Origin: CAUTXO01 sp963542625
GTDB lineage: Bacteria > Campylobacterota > Campylobacteria > Campylobacterales > SZUA-545
Length of the DNA stretch: 45,228 nt
Assembly: GCA_963542625.1 (NCBI GenBank)
Contig: CAUTXO010000010.1
Location: forward strand, 1 to 45,228
Direction of reading: 5' to 3'
Part shown: piece after piece, positions 25,373 through 33,644 of the stretch
How the letters are laid out: every line of letters begins with the position of its first letter
Position numbering within the stretch: position 1 is the stretch's first letter
The notes under the pieces: model-generated
What the model was told of the DNA's origin: nothing
The model's input: the letters and a program-made list of their open reading frames with translations, nothing else
The model's database searches: none
Made by a program: the position numbers and the translations under genes

Positions 25373-27043
25373 ATGCTAAATAAGATTAGACTTGGGGATC
25401 TTCTTGTAAGCGAAGGGCTTTTGCGCCCAGAGCAAATAGACGAAGCCTTTGAAGTTCAAAAAAATTGCGTAGATAAAAAACTCCTTGGCGAAATTATTTT
25501 AGAGCTTGGTATGCTCGATGAAGAGACCATACTAAGAACTGTTGCAAAACAGCTAAAAATTGACTACCTAGAGCCCGGAAGCTTTGATATGAACTTTTCT
25601 ATTTCAGAAAAACTTCAGCTTTCTATGCTCCGCAAATACAAGGTGATCCCCGTCGGCGAGAACGACTTTGAATACGAAGTGATCTTTGCTGATCCGCTAG
25701 ACTACCAAGCGCTTGATTCTATCCAAAGAATGCTCCCGGCAAAAACAATCAAAATGGCGGTTACGAAAAAAGAAGAAGTTTTAAACCTTCTTGAGAAAGT
25801 TGAGCAGTTTGAAAGCCAAAAAGACATTCTGATAGACATTAGAAAGGAAGTCGCCGCAAATAGCCAGATCTCAAGATCTGGAGACGAAGAATCCGCCGTT
25901 TCAAGGCTTGTTGAGCTCATCGTAGAAACCGCCGTCAATAGCAAGGCTAGCGATATTCACATCGAGCCGACGCTGGATAAATGCCGCGTGCGTGGGCGCG
26001 TTGATGGCTACCTTAAAGATCTTTTCATTTTTGATAAGGACATTTACCCGCCGCTATCATCTAAAATAAAGCTTTTGTCGTCGCTTGACATTGCCGAGCG
26101 CCGCAAGCCGCAAGACGGTAGGTTTAGTATGACGATAAAAGAGCAAGAATACGATTTCCGTATTTCTACCTTGCCGATTAACCACGGCGAATCCATCGTG
26201 CTTAGAATTCTTGACAAAAAAGCTGCGCTAATTAAGCTAGATGAAATAGGCTTTAAACCCGCCAACGCCAAGAAATTCCGCAAGGCAATGACCGCGCCAT
26301 ACGGCATAATCTTTGTAACAGGGCCCACAGGCAGCGGAAAAACAACGACGCTTTACGCGGGGCTAAACGAAATCAAAAACGTAACAAAAAAGCTCATAAC
26401 GGTTGAAGATCCAGTTGAATACCAAATGAGCCTTATTCAGCAAGTGCAGGTGAATACTAAGGCGGATCTAACCTTTGCAAACGCGCTTAGATCTATTTTG
26501 CGCCAAGATCCAGACGTCATAATGGTGGGCGAATCACGCGATAAAGAAACGCTATCTATCGCCGTTCAAGCCGCGCTAACAGGGCACCTTGTTTTCACGA
26601 CGCTTCACACAAACGACGCCATTAGCGCCATCACGCGGATTGTGGATATGGGCGTGGAGAGCTTGCTAATTGCAAACTCTTTGGTGGCAATTCAGGCACA
26701 GCGCCTAGTGAGAAAGGTTTGCCCGTATTGTGCTGTGAAAACTCACATTCCGCAAAGCATAGAAGAAAAATACGCGCAGCATTTTGACCCCGAGCGCAAT
26801 TTTCTTAGGGGGCAGGGCTGCAAGCGTTGCAACGGCAGCGGTTACAGCGGCAGAACAATTATTAGTGAAGTGTTAGAAGCCAACGAAGAAATCGCCGAGC
26901 TAATCGTCCGCGGCGCCACCAAGCAAGAGATCCTAGACGCCGCCCTTAGAAACGGCTTTGAGCCGATGTTTGTCGATGGCATCAACAAAGCCTCAAGGGG
27001 ACTCACGACGGTAGATGAGATCTTGCGCGTCGCCAAAGACTAA
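25373..27043 (+). CDS. ctsE: type II secretion/type IV pilus assembly ATPase (GspE/PilB)
   Basis: A 556-residue GspE-family motor. The N-terminal MshEN/GspE_N domain (about 1-140) begins IRLGDLLVSEGLLRPEQIDE. The catalytic domain has Walker A GPTGSGKTTT (about 319-328), an Asp-box, Walker B DPDVIMVGESRD, and a His-box GHLVFTTLHTNDA. The C-terminal zinc motif VCPYC and GCKRCNGSGY has four cysteines. It powers pseudopilus extension for DNA uptake or secretion. Its usual partner ctsF is not next to it: it lies about 10 kb downstream at 37177. Confidence 0.92.
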   Translation: MLNKIRLGDLLVSEGLLRPEQIDEAFEVQKNCVDKKLLGEIILELGMLDEETILRTVAKQLKIDYLEPGSFDMNFSISEKLQLSMLRKYKVIPVGENDFEYEVIFADPLDYQALDSIQRMLPAKTIKMAVTKKEEVLNLLEKVEQFESQKDILIDIRKEVAANSQISRSGDEESAVSRLVELIVETAVNSKASDIHIEPTLDKCRVRGRVDGYLKDLFIFDKDIYPPLSSKIKLLSSLDIAERRKPQDGRFSMTIKEQEYDFRISTLPINHGESIVLRILDKKAALIKLDEIGFKPANAKKFRKAMTAPYGIIFVTGPTGSGKTTTLYAGLNEIKNVTKKLITVEDPVEYQMSLIQQVQVNTKADLTFANALRSILRQDPDVIMVGESRDKETLSIAVQAALTGHLVFTTLHTNDAISAITRIVDMGVESLLIANSLVAIQAQRLVRKVCPYCAVKTHIPQSIEEKYAQHFDPERNFLRGQGCKRCNGSGYSGRTIISEVLEANEEIAELIVRGATKQEILDAALRNGFEPMFVDGINKASRGLTTVDEILRVAKD

Positions 27044-27310
27044 GCCCACGCGTTCCAAGATCTAGATCCGCCAGCTTACAAGATCTCGGCGCACGTTTAA
27101 GATCTTAGATTTAAGCTCTGCTACCCCGCCCGCGCTAAGATCTTAGCACTACGCCGCACCTATAAGATCTTGCACTTCCGCTCGCACCTAAGATTTGCCC
27201 CGCGCGCCGCTCAAGATTTTGACAAGCGCTAAAATCTTTGCGCCCCAAGATCTCGGCGCACCCAAGATCTTTAACTGCCCGCGCTACCCACACCCGTAAA
27301 ATTGCTAGAT
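27044..27310. repeat. RGATCY intergenic block after the GspE gene
   Basis: Nine RGATCY words in about 270 bases, mostly AGATCT. Several one-base-off copies also occur: TAAGATTTGC (27189), CAAGATTTTG (27212) and a TAAAATCTTT-like site (27230). These look like decaying copies. No gene supported. Confidence 0.8.
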
Positions 27311-27385
27311 CTTGAAGCGCGTTTTCAAAATTTAAAAATATATTTTAACCTGCCGATATTTTGTCAAGACTTTTTAAGGAGAAAA

Positions 27386-28027
27386 ATGATGAAGGCTTTA
27401 AGGATTGTTTGGCTTGTTTTGGTCGTTGGTAGCAGTTTGTTTGCAGGGCGAGATGTGTTTGGTCGTGTGTATCGTGTGTATAGTGCAGACAATGATAGCT
27501 CTAGAGGTTTCAAAGAAGAAGTGCTTGAATATAATGAACGAATAGAACACAATGTGCCATTTCCAATACCTAGCAACTATACAATAAATATGCAGGTTCC
27601 CACAGCTTGCACAAACTTAGAACACAAAACGGAAACATTCAAAGAGACAATATTGCCACAAGCAAGTAGGACAGGTATTATTATAGATGTTGGTTATACT
27701 GATTTGCCAAAATGGTATATGCGTGTTTGGGCTACTAGCCTTAGAGATATGCATATAGGAAACAATGAGATTGAAATAGATGATGGCTTAACAACAAGCC
27801 CTTATTTACTAGATAAAAGTGCTGATGGTTCTGTAACTGTAAAAAGATATTTTCTAAATGGTCCTTTAATTACTCCTGATACCAAGGTAATTAGAGTAGA
27901 AATGTGCCCTAGAGATTATTACGCACCGTGGGGGACTATTAAGTATTTTTCACCAACTGAAAGAGTTTGCATATTTTATATCGCATACATTAAAGGTCCA
28001 GGAGCAGGCACGATATGCAAGAAATAA
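27386..28027 (+). CDS. exported protein of unknown function with foreign composition (213 aa)
   Basis: A 213-residue secreted protein with signal peptide MMKALRIVWLVLVVGSSLFA. I start at ATG 27386 because TAAGGAG lies 5 bases upstream; the frame is open to 27302 in repeat-like sequence. Three cysteines are seen (VPTACTN, VEMCPRD and RVCIFY) plus one in the C-terminal TICKK. The DNA is visibly more AT-rich than its neighbours, uses A/T-ending codons, and contains no GATC at all by eye, in a locus where the flanks have about one per 30 bases. Recent acquisition is likely. No domain recognised. Confidence 0.75.
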   Translation: MMKALRIVWLVLVVGSSLFAGRDVFGRVYRVYSADNDSSRGFKEEVLEYNERIEHNVPFPIPSNYTINMQVPTACTNLEHKTETFKETILPQASRTGIIIDVGYTDLPKWYMRVWATSLRDMHIGNNEIEIDDGLTTSPYLLDKSADGSVTVKRYFLNGPLITPDTKVIRVEMCPRDYYAPWGTIKYFSPTERVCIFYIAYIKGPGAGTICKK

Positions 28028-29148
28028 TGATACAGCCCAATGTTTTAGCGCCCGTTTCTGGCTTAGATCCGCGTGCGGGGCAAGCTCAAAACACAAGGCA
28101 AATTCAAAACGCAGGAGCAGCTAAGGCAATTGCAAACACAGCTAAAGCAAACACACAAAGCGCCAAGATTGCAGACAGCGCAAAGCCTGCAGACCTAGTG
28201 CAAAACGGCTTTAATTACTCCACGAAAGAAGCTAGGGCGCTAGGGCTTGATTACGGCGCGCTCTCAAGTGACAAAAATCAAGATAGGGTCAATAGGCAGG
28301 CTTACGAGATCCTAAGCCAAGATGAGAACGCGCTTGAAAACGTGTTTGATTTGGTTGCCAAAACCACTCAATACAAAAAAATTCAATCTGACGATAACTA
28401 CCCGCTCTCGGGCAAATATTTGACGCAGTGGCTAAAAACTAAGGGCCTTGGCGCTTCAGCGCACGGCGATGAGTTTTGGGAAGCGTATTTTGGCGTAGGC
28501 TACCGCGACAAAATGCGGCAAATGACGCAGGCTGAAATTTGGTATGTCGATGCACAGATATTTGATAAATTTATAAATGATGAGGAGTTTGCCAAGAAGG
28601 TGCGGGAGCTTCAAGATGAGAACCAGACAAGCAAAAATCTAACGAACGATTACGACAAAGCCGTTGCTGATAAGACGAAAAACATCGCTGATATGGACAA
28701 ATACCATCAAGGCACTTTTGATTACATCACAGGGACGATGAAATACGACAAAACGCTTGGCGATAAGCTTGCGGCGGATAGGCTAGCAGCAAGGCAAGAG
28801 TTTAAGGCGCGCTACCTTTTTAGCGATGAGTTTGCAAAGACGCAGGAGTTTGAGCGGCTCTTTGGCGAGTATTACGCGCGGCATTTGAAATACAGTTATG
28901 CAAACGCTAGCGCTGGGGATTTGGCGGATCCAAAGGAAAAGCTCAAGGATCTTGTTGTGAGAACGGGGTTTAAAAAGCAGGATTGGCTGAAGTTTTTTGA
29001 CTTCCAAATAAGCGAAGCAAACCGCGCCATCGCTAGCGATACCTACACCAAAGCTGGCGTTGCGTTTTTTAAGCAAAAGATTAATTACTTTAACGACCTT
29101 AAATCGCGATTTATGAATGAAGTGCAGGCGGTGGATGAGAGAGCTTAG
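28015..29148 (+). CDS. protein of unknown function (377 aa), helical, Ala/Gln/Asn-rich N-terminus
   Basis: No signal peptide is seen. Residues 20-60 are low complexity (for example AGAAKAIANTAKANTQSAKI). From about 70 on it is a mostly helical, charged domain with many aromatic residues (QWLKTKGLGASAHGDEFWEA and QMTQAEIWYVDAQIFDKFIN). No family recognised. ATG 28015 has AGGAG about 11 bases upstream; ATG 28027 overlaps the previous stop (TAATG) and is an alternative. The composition is that of the host, unlike the preceding gene. Lack of a signal peptide and its helical character would fit a cytoplasmic or flagellar-exported protein, but that is a guess. Confidence 0.7.
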   Translation: MQEIMIQPNVLAPVSGLDPRAGQAQNTRQIQNAGAAKAIANTAKANTQSAKIADSAKPADLVQNGFNYSTKEARALGLDYGALSSDKNQDRVNRQAYEILSQDENALENVFDLVAKTTQYKKIQSDDNYPLSGKYLTQWLKTKGLGASAHGDEFWEAYFGVGYRDKMRQMTQAEIWYVDAQIFDKFINDEEFAKKVRELQDENQTSKNLTNDYDKAVADKTKNIADMDKYHQGTFDYITGTMKYDKTLGDKLAADRLAARQEFKARYLFSDEFAKTQEFERLFGEYYARHLKYSYANASAGDLADPKEKLKDLVVRTGFKKQDWLKFFDFQISEANRAIASDTYTKAGVAFFKQKINYFNDLKSRFMNEVQAVDERA

Positions 29149-29470
29149 GGCTTGGATCTTGGCAGCTTAGATCTTGTTGGTGGCAGGATCTTTGGGGGTG
29201 GGCTTTAAATCTTAAGATCTGCTAAACTAGATCGCACTAGCTTAGATTTAAGATCTTTAACGTTGGATAGGGGCAAGATTTGGCAGGTGCAAACCTTTAA
29301 GATCTTACAAGTGCTAAGATCTTTAGAGCTTGTAAGATCCTAAGATTTTCTAAGCGCTTGAGATCTTGACGCTCGGCAAAGATCTTGTGCATAGCACGTT
29401 AGGGATCTGGTGCGTTTGTGGATTTTGGGTTTGGTGGTGTTTGAGATAAAGAAAAAAAGAAAATACGTGG
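29149..29470. repeat. RGATCY intergenic block, G/T-rich
   Basis: Twelve GATC, eleven of them RGATCY, mostly between 29150 and 29410. GGATCT occurs three times and AGATCC once on the plus strand. No coding frame supported. Confidence 0.75.
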
Positions 29471-29474
29471 AAAA

Positions 29475-29490
29475 GGGGGCTTTAGCCCCC
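29475..29490 (-). terminator. terminator of the peroxiredoxin gene
   Basis: GGGGGC / GCCCCC stem (29475-29480 with 29485-29490) and a 4-base loop, 5 bases beyond the peroxiredoxin stop. On the minus strand it is followed by TTTTCC, as expected for an intrinsic terminator. Confidence 0.7.
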
Positions 29491-29495
29491 GTGAG

Positions 29496-30095
29496 TTACA
29501 GTTGTTCGCTGTTTTTTGATAGGTAGTCGGCAACGCCTTCTGGGGTATCTTTCATACCTTCTTGGCCTTGTCTCCAGCCAGCAGGGCATACCTCGCCGTG
29601 CTCGTTTGCAAATTGCATTACATCTACCATTCTAAGCATTTCGTCGATGTTTCTTCCAAGCGGTAGGTCGTTTATAACCGCGTGTCTTACGGTGCCGTCT
29701 TTGTCTAGCAAGAATGAACCGCGAAGCGCAACGCCGCTGTCAAGCAGCACGCCGAAATTTTTTGCGATTGTCTTGTCAAGATCCGCAACCATTGGGAATT
29801 GCACTTTTGAAATACCGCCTTTATCTACTGGCGTTTTTTTCCACGCAAGGTGAGTGTAATGTGAGTCAATAGAAACAGAAATAACTTCTACGCCGCGTTT
29901 TTTGAACTCTGGATAGCGGTGGTCAAAAGCGATGATCTCAGACGGGCAAACAAATGTAAAGTCTAGCGGGTAGAAAAATACTACCGTGCCTTTTGGTCCT
30001 AGATTTTTATAAAGATTGAAATCTTCAACTATCGTGTTGTCCCCAAGAACTGCATTTGCTGTGAAATCCGGAGCTTTTTGTGTAATTAGTGGCAT
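29496..30095 (-). CDS. 2-Cys peroxiredoxin (AhpC/TsaA type)
   Basis: A 199-residue thiol peroxidase that reduces hydrogen peroxide and organic peroxides. The peroxidatic Cys is in FTFVCPSE (about residue 50) and the resolving Cys is in GEVCPAGW (about 171). The eukaryote-like 2-Cys motifs GG-LG and YF are only partly visible. ATG 30095 is preceded by GGAGG. No reductase gene (ahpF) is nearby, as is usual for Campylobacter-type AhpC/TsaA. It diverges from the TPP-enzyme gene; the shared 150-base gap holds repeated CTTAACG elements. Confidence 0.93.
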   Translation of the reverse strand: MPLITQKAPDFTANAVLGDNTIVEDFNLYKNLGPKGTVVFFYPLDFTFVCPSEIIAFDHRYPEFKKRGVEVISVSIDSHYTHLAWKKTPVDKGGISKVQFPMVADLDKTIAKNFGVLLDSGVALRGSFLLDKDGTVRHAVINDLPLGRNIDEMLRMVDVMQFANEHGEVCPAGWRQGQEGMKDTPEGVADYLSKNSEQL

Positions 30096-30143
30096 TTTTG
30101 CCTCCTTCGTGATTTTTAGGTAAGAAATTTTATTATTTACTCT

Positions 30144-30175
30144 CTTAACGAAAACTTAACGAATAATTCTTAACC
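30144..30175. promoter_or_regulatory. three CTTAAC direct repeats in the divergent gap
   Basis: CTTAACG at 30144 and 30155 and CTTAACC at 30169, spaced 11 and 14 bases, in an AT-rich gap between the peroxiredoxin and TPP-enzyme genes. They could be an operator, with PerR or Fur as family-based guesses for a peroxiredoxin, or chance in AT-rich DNA. Confidence 0.3.
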
Positions 30176-30248
30176 TTAAAAACTTATTTAAGTGTGTAAG
30201 TTATACAATCAAAAAATTTTAATGATATTTACGAACTGGGAGAAACCA

Positions 30249-31895
30249 ATGAAAGCTTCGGATCTTTTTGTAAAGGCGTTGGAAAATGAAGGCGTGGAGT
30301 ATATCTTTGGCATTCCGGGCGAGGAGAACTTGGATCTGCTAGAATCCTTGCGCACCTCAAGCATTAAGCTCATACTCACAAGGCACGAGCAAGCGGCGGG
30401 CTTTATGGCGGCAACCTACGGCAGGCTAACAGGCAAGGTCGGCGTCTGTTTGGCAACGCTTGGGCCTGGCGCTAGCAATTTGGTAACGGCGGCTGCATAC
30501 GCGCAGCTTGGTGGAATGCCGATGATGATGATAACGGGGCAAAAACCTATCAAAAAATCCAAGCAAGGGCGCTTTCAGATCATAGACGTTGTCAATATGA
30601 TGCGCCCCGTTACAAAATACGCCAAGCAAGTCGTCAATGGTAATAATATCCCAGCGATGGTGCGAGAAGCCTTTAAAATAGCCACCACGCAAAGGCAAGG
30701 CGCGGTGCATATTGAGCTGCCCGAAGACATCGCGCGTGAAGACGCCACGCAAGAAATTTACCCCGTGCGCACATTCACCTACCCAAGCGCGCGCAAAGAA
30801 GTTATCCAAGCGGCGGTGGAGATGATCCAAAAAGCCGTGCGTCCCTTGCTTTTGATTGGCGCGGGCGCAAACAGAACTGCCGTGAGCGACATCTTGACGA
30901 ACTTTATAAACGAAACGGGCATTCCATTTTTCACCACGCAAATGGGTAAGGGCGTCATCGATGAAAATCACAAGCTTTGTTTGCGCACGGCGGCTCTTAG
31001 CAAGGACGATTTTATCCACTGCGCCATAGATCGCGCGGATCTTATCATCAACGTTGGCTACGACGCCATCGAAAAACCGCCGTTTTTTATGAAAAACGAG
31101 GAGGGCGCGACGAAGGTTATTCACATCAATTTTTACCCGTCCGAAGTTGATGATACCTACTTCCCACAGCTAGACGTTGTGGGCGATATCGGCGTGAATA
31201 TGCAAAAGATCACAGACGCCATCAGCATTCAAGAGCACTGGGATTTTGAATACTACAAAAGAATGGCGGTTGAGATCCGAACGCATTTGACGAAATACTT
31301 CGGCGATACGCGCTTTCCGATTCTGCCGCAAAAAGCCCTGCGGACCTTGCGCGCCGCGCTAAAAGACGACGATATTTTAACGCTTGATAATGGTATGTAT
31401 AAGATCTGGTTTGCGCGCAATTATCGTTGCTCGCGCCCAAATACGCTGCTGCTTGACAACGCCCTAGCCACGATGGGCGCTGGATTGCCTTCAGCAATTG
31501 CGGCAAAGATTGTTAAGCCAGATAAAAAGGTTGTGTGCGTTTCAGGAGACGGCGGGTTTATGATGAACTCTCAAGAGCTAGAAACTGCCGTGCGGCTTGG
31601 CTTGGATCTTGTCGTCATCATTCTAAACGACAGCGCATACGGTATGATTAAATGGAAGCAGCAAGGTATGGGCTTTGAAAACTTCGGGCTAGATTACAAA
31701 AATCCGGACTTCGTGAAATACGCCGAGAGTTACGGCGCGGTGGGGCATCGCCCAAGATCTTGCGAGGATTTTGAAAAGATCTTAGACACCTGCCTTAATT
31801 CTAGGGGAGTGCATTTGATTGATCTTGCGATAGATTATTCGCTCAACCACGCGATTTTAAATGAGCTTTTGGCAAAAAAAGCCTGCTTAATTTGA
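30249..31895 (+). CDS. thiamine-diphosphate enzyme, acetolactate synthase-like
   Basis: A 548-residue ThDP enzyme with three domains. The N-terminal Pyr domain has the cofactor-activating Glu E47 in RHEQAAGFMAATYG. A central domain follows. The C-terminal PP domain has the metal/diphosphate motif SGDGGFMMNSQE and an Asn some 25 residues on. It most resembles acetolactate synthase large subunits of the stand-alone (AlsS) type. No regulatory small subunit (ilvN) is adjacent. ATG 30249 is preceded by GGGAG; longer upstream frames lack a better site. The following aldehyde dehydrogenase starts 20 bases after its stop, suggesting a joint pathway in which the ThDP enzyme makes or handles an aldehyde. 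Substrate uncertain. Confidence 0.8.
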   Translation: MKASDLFVKALENEGVEYIFGIPGEENLDLLESLRTSSIKLILTRHEQAAGFMAATYGRLTGKVGVCLATLGPGASNLVTAAAYAQLGGMPMMMITGQKPIKKSKQGRFQIIDVVNMMRPVTKYAKQVVNGNNIPAMVREAFKIATTQRQGAVHIELPEDIAREDATQEIYPVRTFTYPSARKEVIQAAVEMIQKAVRPLLLIGAGANRTAVSDILTNFINETGIPFFTTQMGKGVIDENHKLCLRTAALSKDDFIHCAIDRADLIINVGYDAIEKPPFFMKNEEGATKVIHINFYPSEVDDTYFPQLDVVGDIGVNMQKITDAISIQEHWDFEYYKRMAVEIRTHLTKYFGDTRFPILPQKALRTLRAALKDDDILTLDNGMYKIWFARNYRCSRPNTLLLDNALATMGAGLPSAIAAKIVKPDKKVVCVSGDGGFMMNSQELETAVRLGLDLVVIILNDSAYGMIKWKQQGMGFENFGLDYKNPDFVKYAESYGAVGHRPRSCEDFEKILDTCLNSRGVHLIDLAIDYSLNHAILNELLAKKACLI

Positions 31896-31915
31896 CACCA
31901 CAACAAAGGAAAACT

Positions 31916-33307
31916 ATGGACAAACTCAAGGTTTATTCGCCGTTTGACGGCAAGGAAGTAGGAGAAGTGCCATACAGCACAAAAGAAGAAGTGCTAGCGG
32001 CGCTAGACGAGCTTTATGAAAACTTTGTCAATTACGACAAGCGCTTGAAAAAACAGCAAATTGCGGACATTTTGGAAAAAACCGCGCGCATTATAGAAGA
32101 GCGCCTAGAGGAGCTAACAAACCTAGCCGCTAGCGAAGGCGGCAAGCCGTATATGGACTCCAAAGTAGAGCTTGGAAGATCCGTTAGCAGCATAAAAGCA
32201 GCCATCGCGCATCTTGGCTCACTCGAAGGCAAGGAAGTGGCAATGGGCCATACGGCAAGCTCAGCAAACCGAATGGCTTATACGCTTAAAGAGCCAATCG
32301 GCGTTGTGGCGGCGGTAAGCGCGTTTAATCACCCCTTTAACCTAGCGGTGCATCAGGTGATCCCAGCCATTGCTGTTGGTTGCCCCGTGATTATCCGCCC
32401 AGCATCTAGCACTCCGCTTAGCGCCTTTAAACTCGTAGAGATCTTAGAAGAAGCCGGCCTACCAAAGGGTTACGCAAAGGCAGTGGCTTGCTCAAGGGAA
32501 GCCGCAAGCGCGCTTGTTTCAAGCCCTAAGGTGGCGTTTTTGACGTTCATAGGCTCAGGCGACGTTGGCTGGAAGCTAAACAGAAGCGTAGCCGATGGCA
32601 CGCGCGTTACCCTAGAGCACGGCGGCGTTGCGCCCGTGATTGTAGAAAGCGACGCAGATCTTGACGCGCTAATCCCAGATCTTTTAAAGGGCGGCTTTTA
32701 CCACGCGGGGCAGGTGTGCGTATCCGTGCAACGAATTTTCGTTAAAGAAAACATCGCGCAACTCGTTGCCGACCGCCTAGCAGACGGTGCTAGCCGGCTA
32801 AAAGTTGGCAATCAGCTAGAAAAAGACACACAAGTTGGGCCGCTCATTACAAAAGAAGACAACACGCGCGTGGAAGAGTGGGTGAAAGACGCCGTAGCCA
32901 AAGGCGCGAAGGTGCTTTGCGGCGGGGAAAAATTCAATGAAACCTGCTTTAAACCGACGGTGCTTTTTAACCCAAGCGACGACGCAATCGTTTCGCAAAA
33001 GGAAGTCTTTGGCCCAGTTGTTTGCGTGTATCCATACAAGACAATCGACGAAGCCATCGCGCGCGCTAACTCGCTAAGCGTGTCGTTTCAAGGCTCGGTT
33101 TTTAGCAAAAACATCGATAGCTGCTTAAGGGTCGTAAAAAGGCTCAACGCCACCGCCGTTATGGTCAATGACCACACCGCATTCCGCGTGGATTGGATGC
33201 CCTTTGGCGGCGCAAAAACATCAGGGCTTGGCACGGGCGGCATCGGCTACACGATGGACGAAATGTGCAATGAAAAAATGATGGTAATTAAATCCCCCGA
33301 GCTTTAA
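31916..33307 (+). CDS. NAD(P)-dependent aldehyde dehydrogenase
   Basis: A 463-residue member of the aldehyde dehydrogenase superfamily, oxidising an aldehyde to an acid with NAD(P). The general base is E234 in LEHGGVAP and the catalytic Cys is C268 in GQVCVSV. The AVSAFNHPFNLAVHQVIPAI segment and the C-terminal FGGAKTSGLG are family hallmarks. Sequence flavour is that of lactaldehyde, succinate-semialdehyde or glyceraldehyde-3-phosphate dehydrogenases. I start at ATG 31916, with AAAGGA upstream. It pairs with the ThDP enzyme; a terminator hairpin follows 6 bases after the stop. Confidence 0.9.
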   Translation: MDKLKVYSPFDGKEVGEVPYSTKEEVLAALDELYENFVNYDKRLKKQQIADILEKTARIIEERLEELTNLAASEGGKPYMDSKVELGRSVSSIKAAIAHLGSLEGKEVAMGHTASSANRMAYTLKEPIGVVAAVSAFNHPFNLAVHQVIPAIAVGCPVIIRPASSTPLSAFKLVEILEEAGLPKGYAKAVACSREAASALVSSPKVAFLTFIGSGDVGWKLNRSVADGTRVTLEHGGVAPVIVESDADLDALIPDLLKGGFYHAGQVCVSVQRIFVKENIAQLVADRLADGASRLKVGNQLEKDTQVGPLITKEDNTRVEEWVKDAVAKGAKVLCGGEKFNETCFKPTVLFNPSDDAIVSQKEVFGPVVCVYPYKTIDEAIARANSLSVSFQGSVFSKNIDSCLRVVKRLNATAVMVNDHTAFRVDWMPFGGAKTSGLGTGGIGYTMDEMCNEKMMVIKSPEL

Positions 33308-33313
33308 CCAAAA

Positions 33314-33344
33314 CGGATTAGGTTGCATTTTGCAGCCTGATCCG
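33314..33344 (+). terminator. hairpin after the aldehyde dehydrogenase gene
   Basis: A 14-bp stem (33314-33327 with 33331-33344; arms CGGATTAGGTTGCA and TGCAGCCTGATCCG, two G-U pairs in RNA) and a TTT loop, 6 bases past the stop. There is no T-run after it. Confidence 0.6.
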
Positions 33345-33644
33345 CCCTCAAGATCTAGGCTTAAGATCTTTAGTGGAAGCGCAGATCTAACCCTAACACC
33401 AAAACAAAATGCGTAGCACGCTTAAACGTAGATCCGTGCGTTGTATGCGCCAAAGAGCCAGCCAGCGTGAGCCCTATCAGATCCACGCAAGTCAGCCCGC
33501 CAAAGATCTAACCTGCGCGGATCACAGCAGCCACAAGATCTGCGCGCGCTTGCAATACCAAACACACGATTTTGCTTGTTGAGCTTTTAGCTTTGCGGTC
33601 AAGATCTAGCGCCAAGATCCAAGCCTTGCTAGATCCCAGCGCCG
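33345..33644. repeat. RGATCY intergenic block
   Basis: About ten RGATCY words in 300 bases, plus one GGATCA. AGATCC is the main asymmetric form on the plus strand. No gene supported; the convergent outer-membrane protein gene ends at its right edge. Confidence 0.75.

Noticed and set aside
27302..27385. Longer N-terminus for the 27386 gene
   Set aside because: The extension has no ribosome-binding site, contains an AGATCT word and would bury a clean signal peptide.
30426..31124. Long antisense frame within the ThDP-enzyme gene
   Set aside because: A shadow of a well-supported gene on the other strand; no family features.
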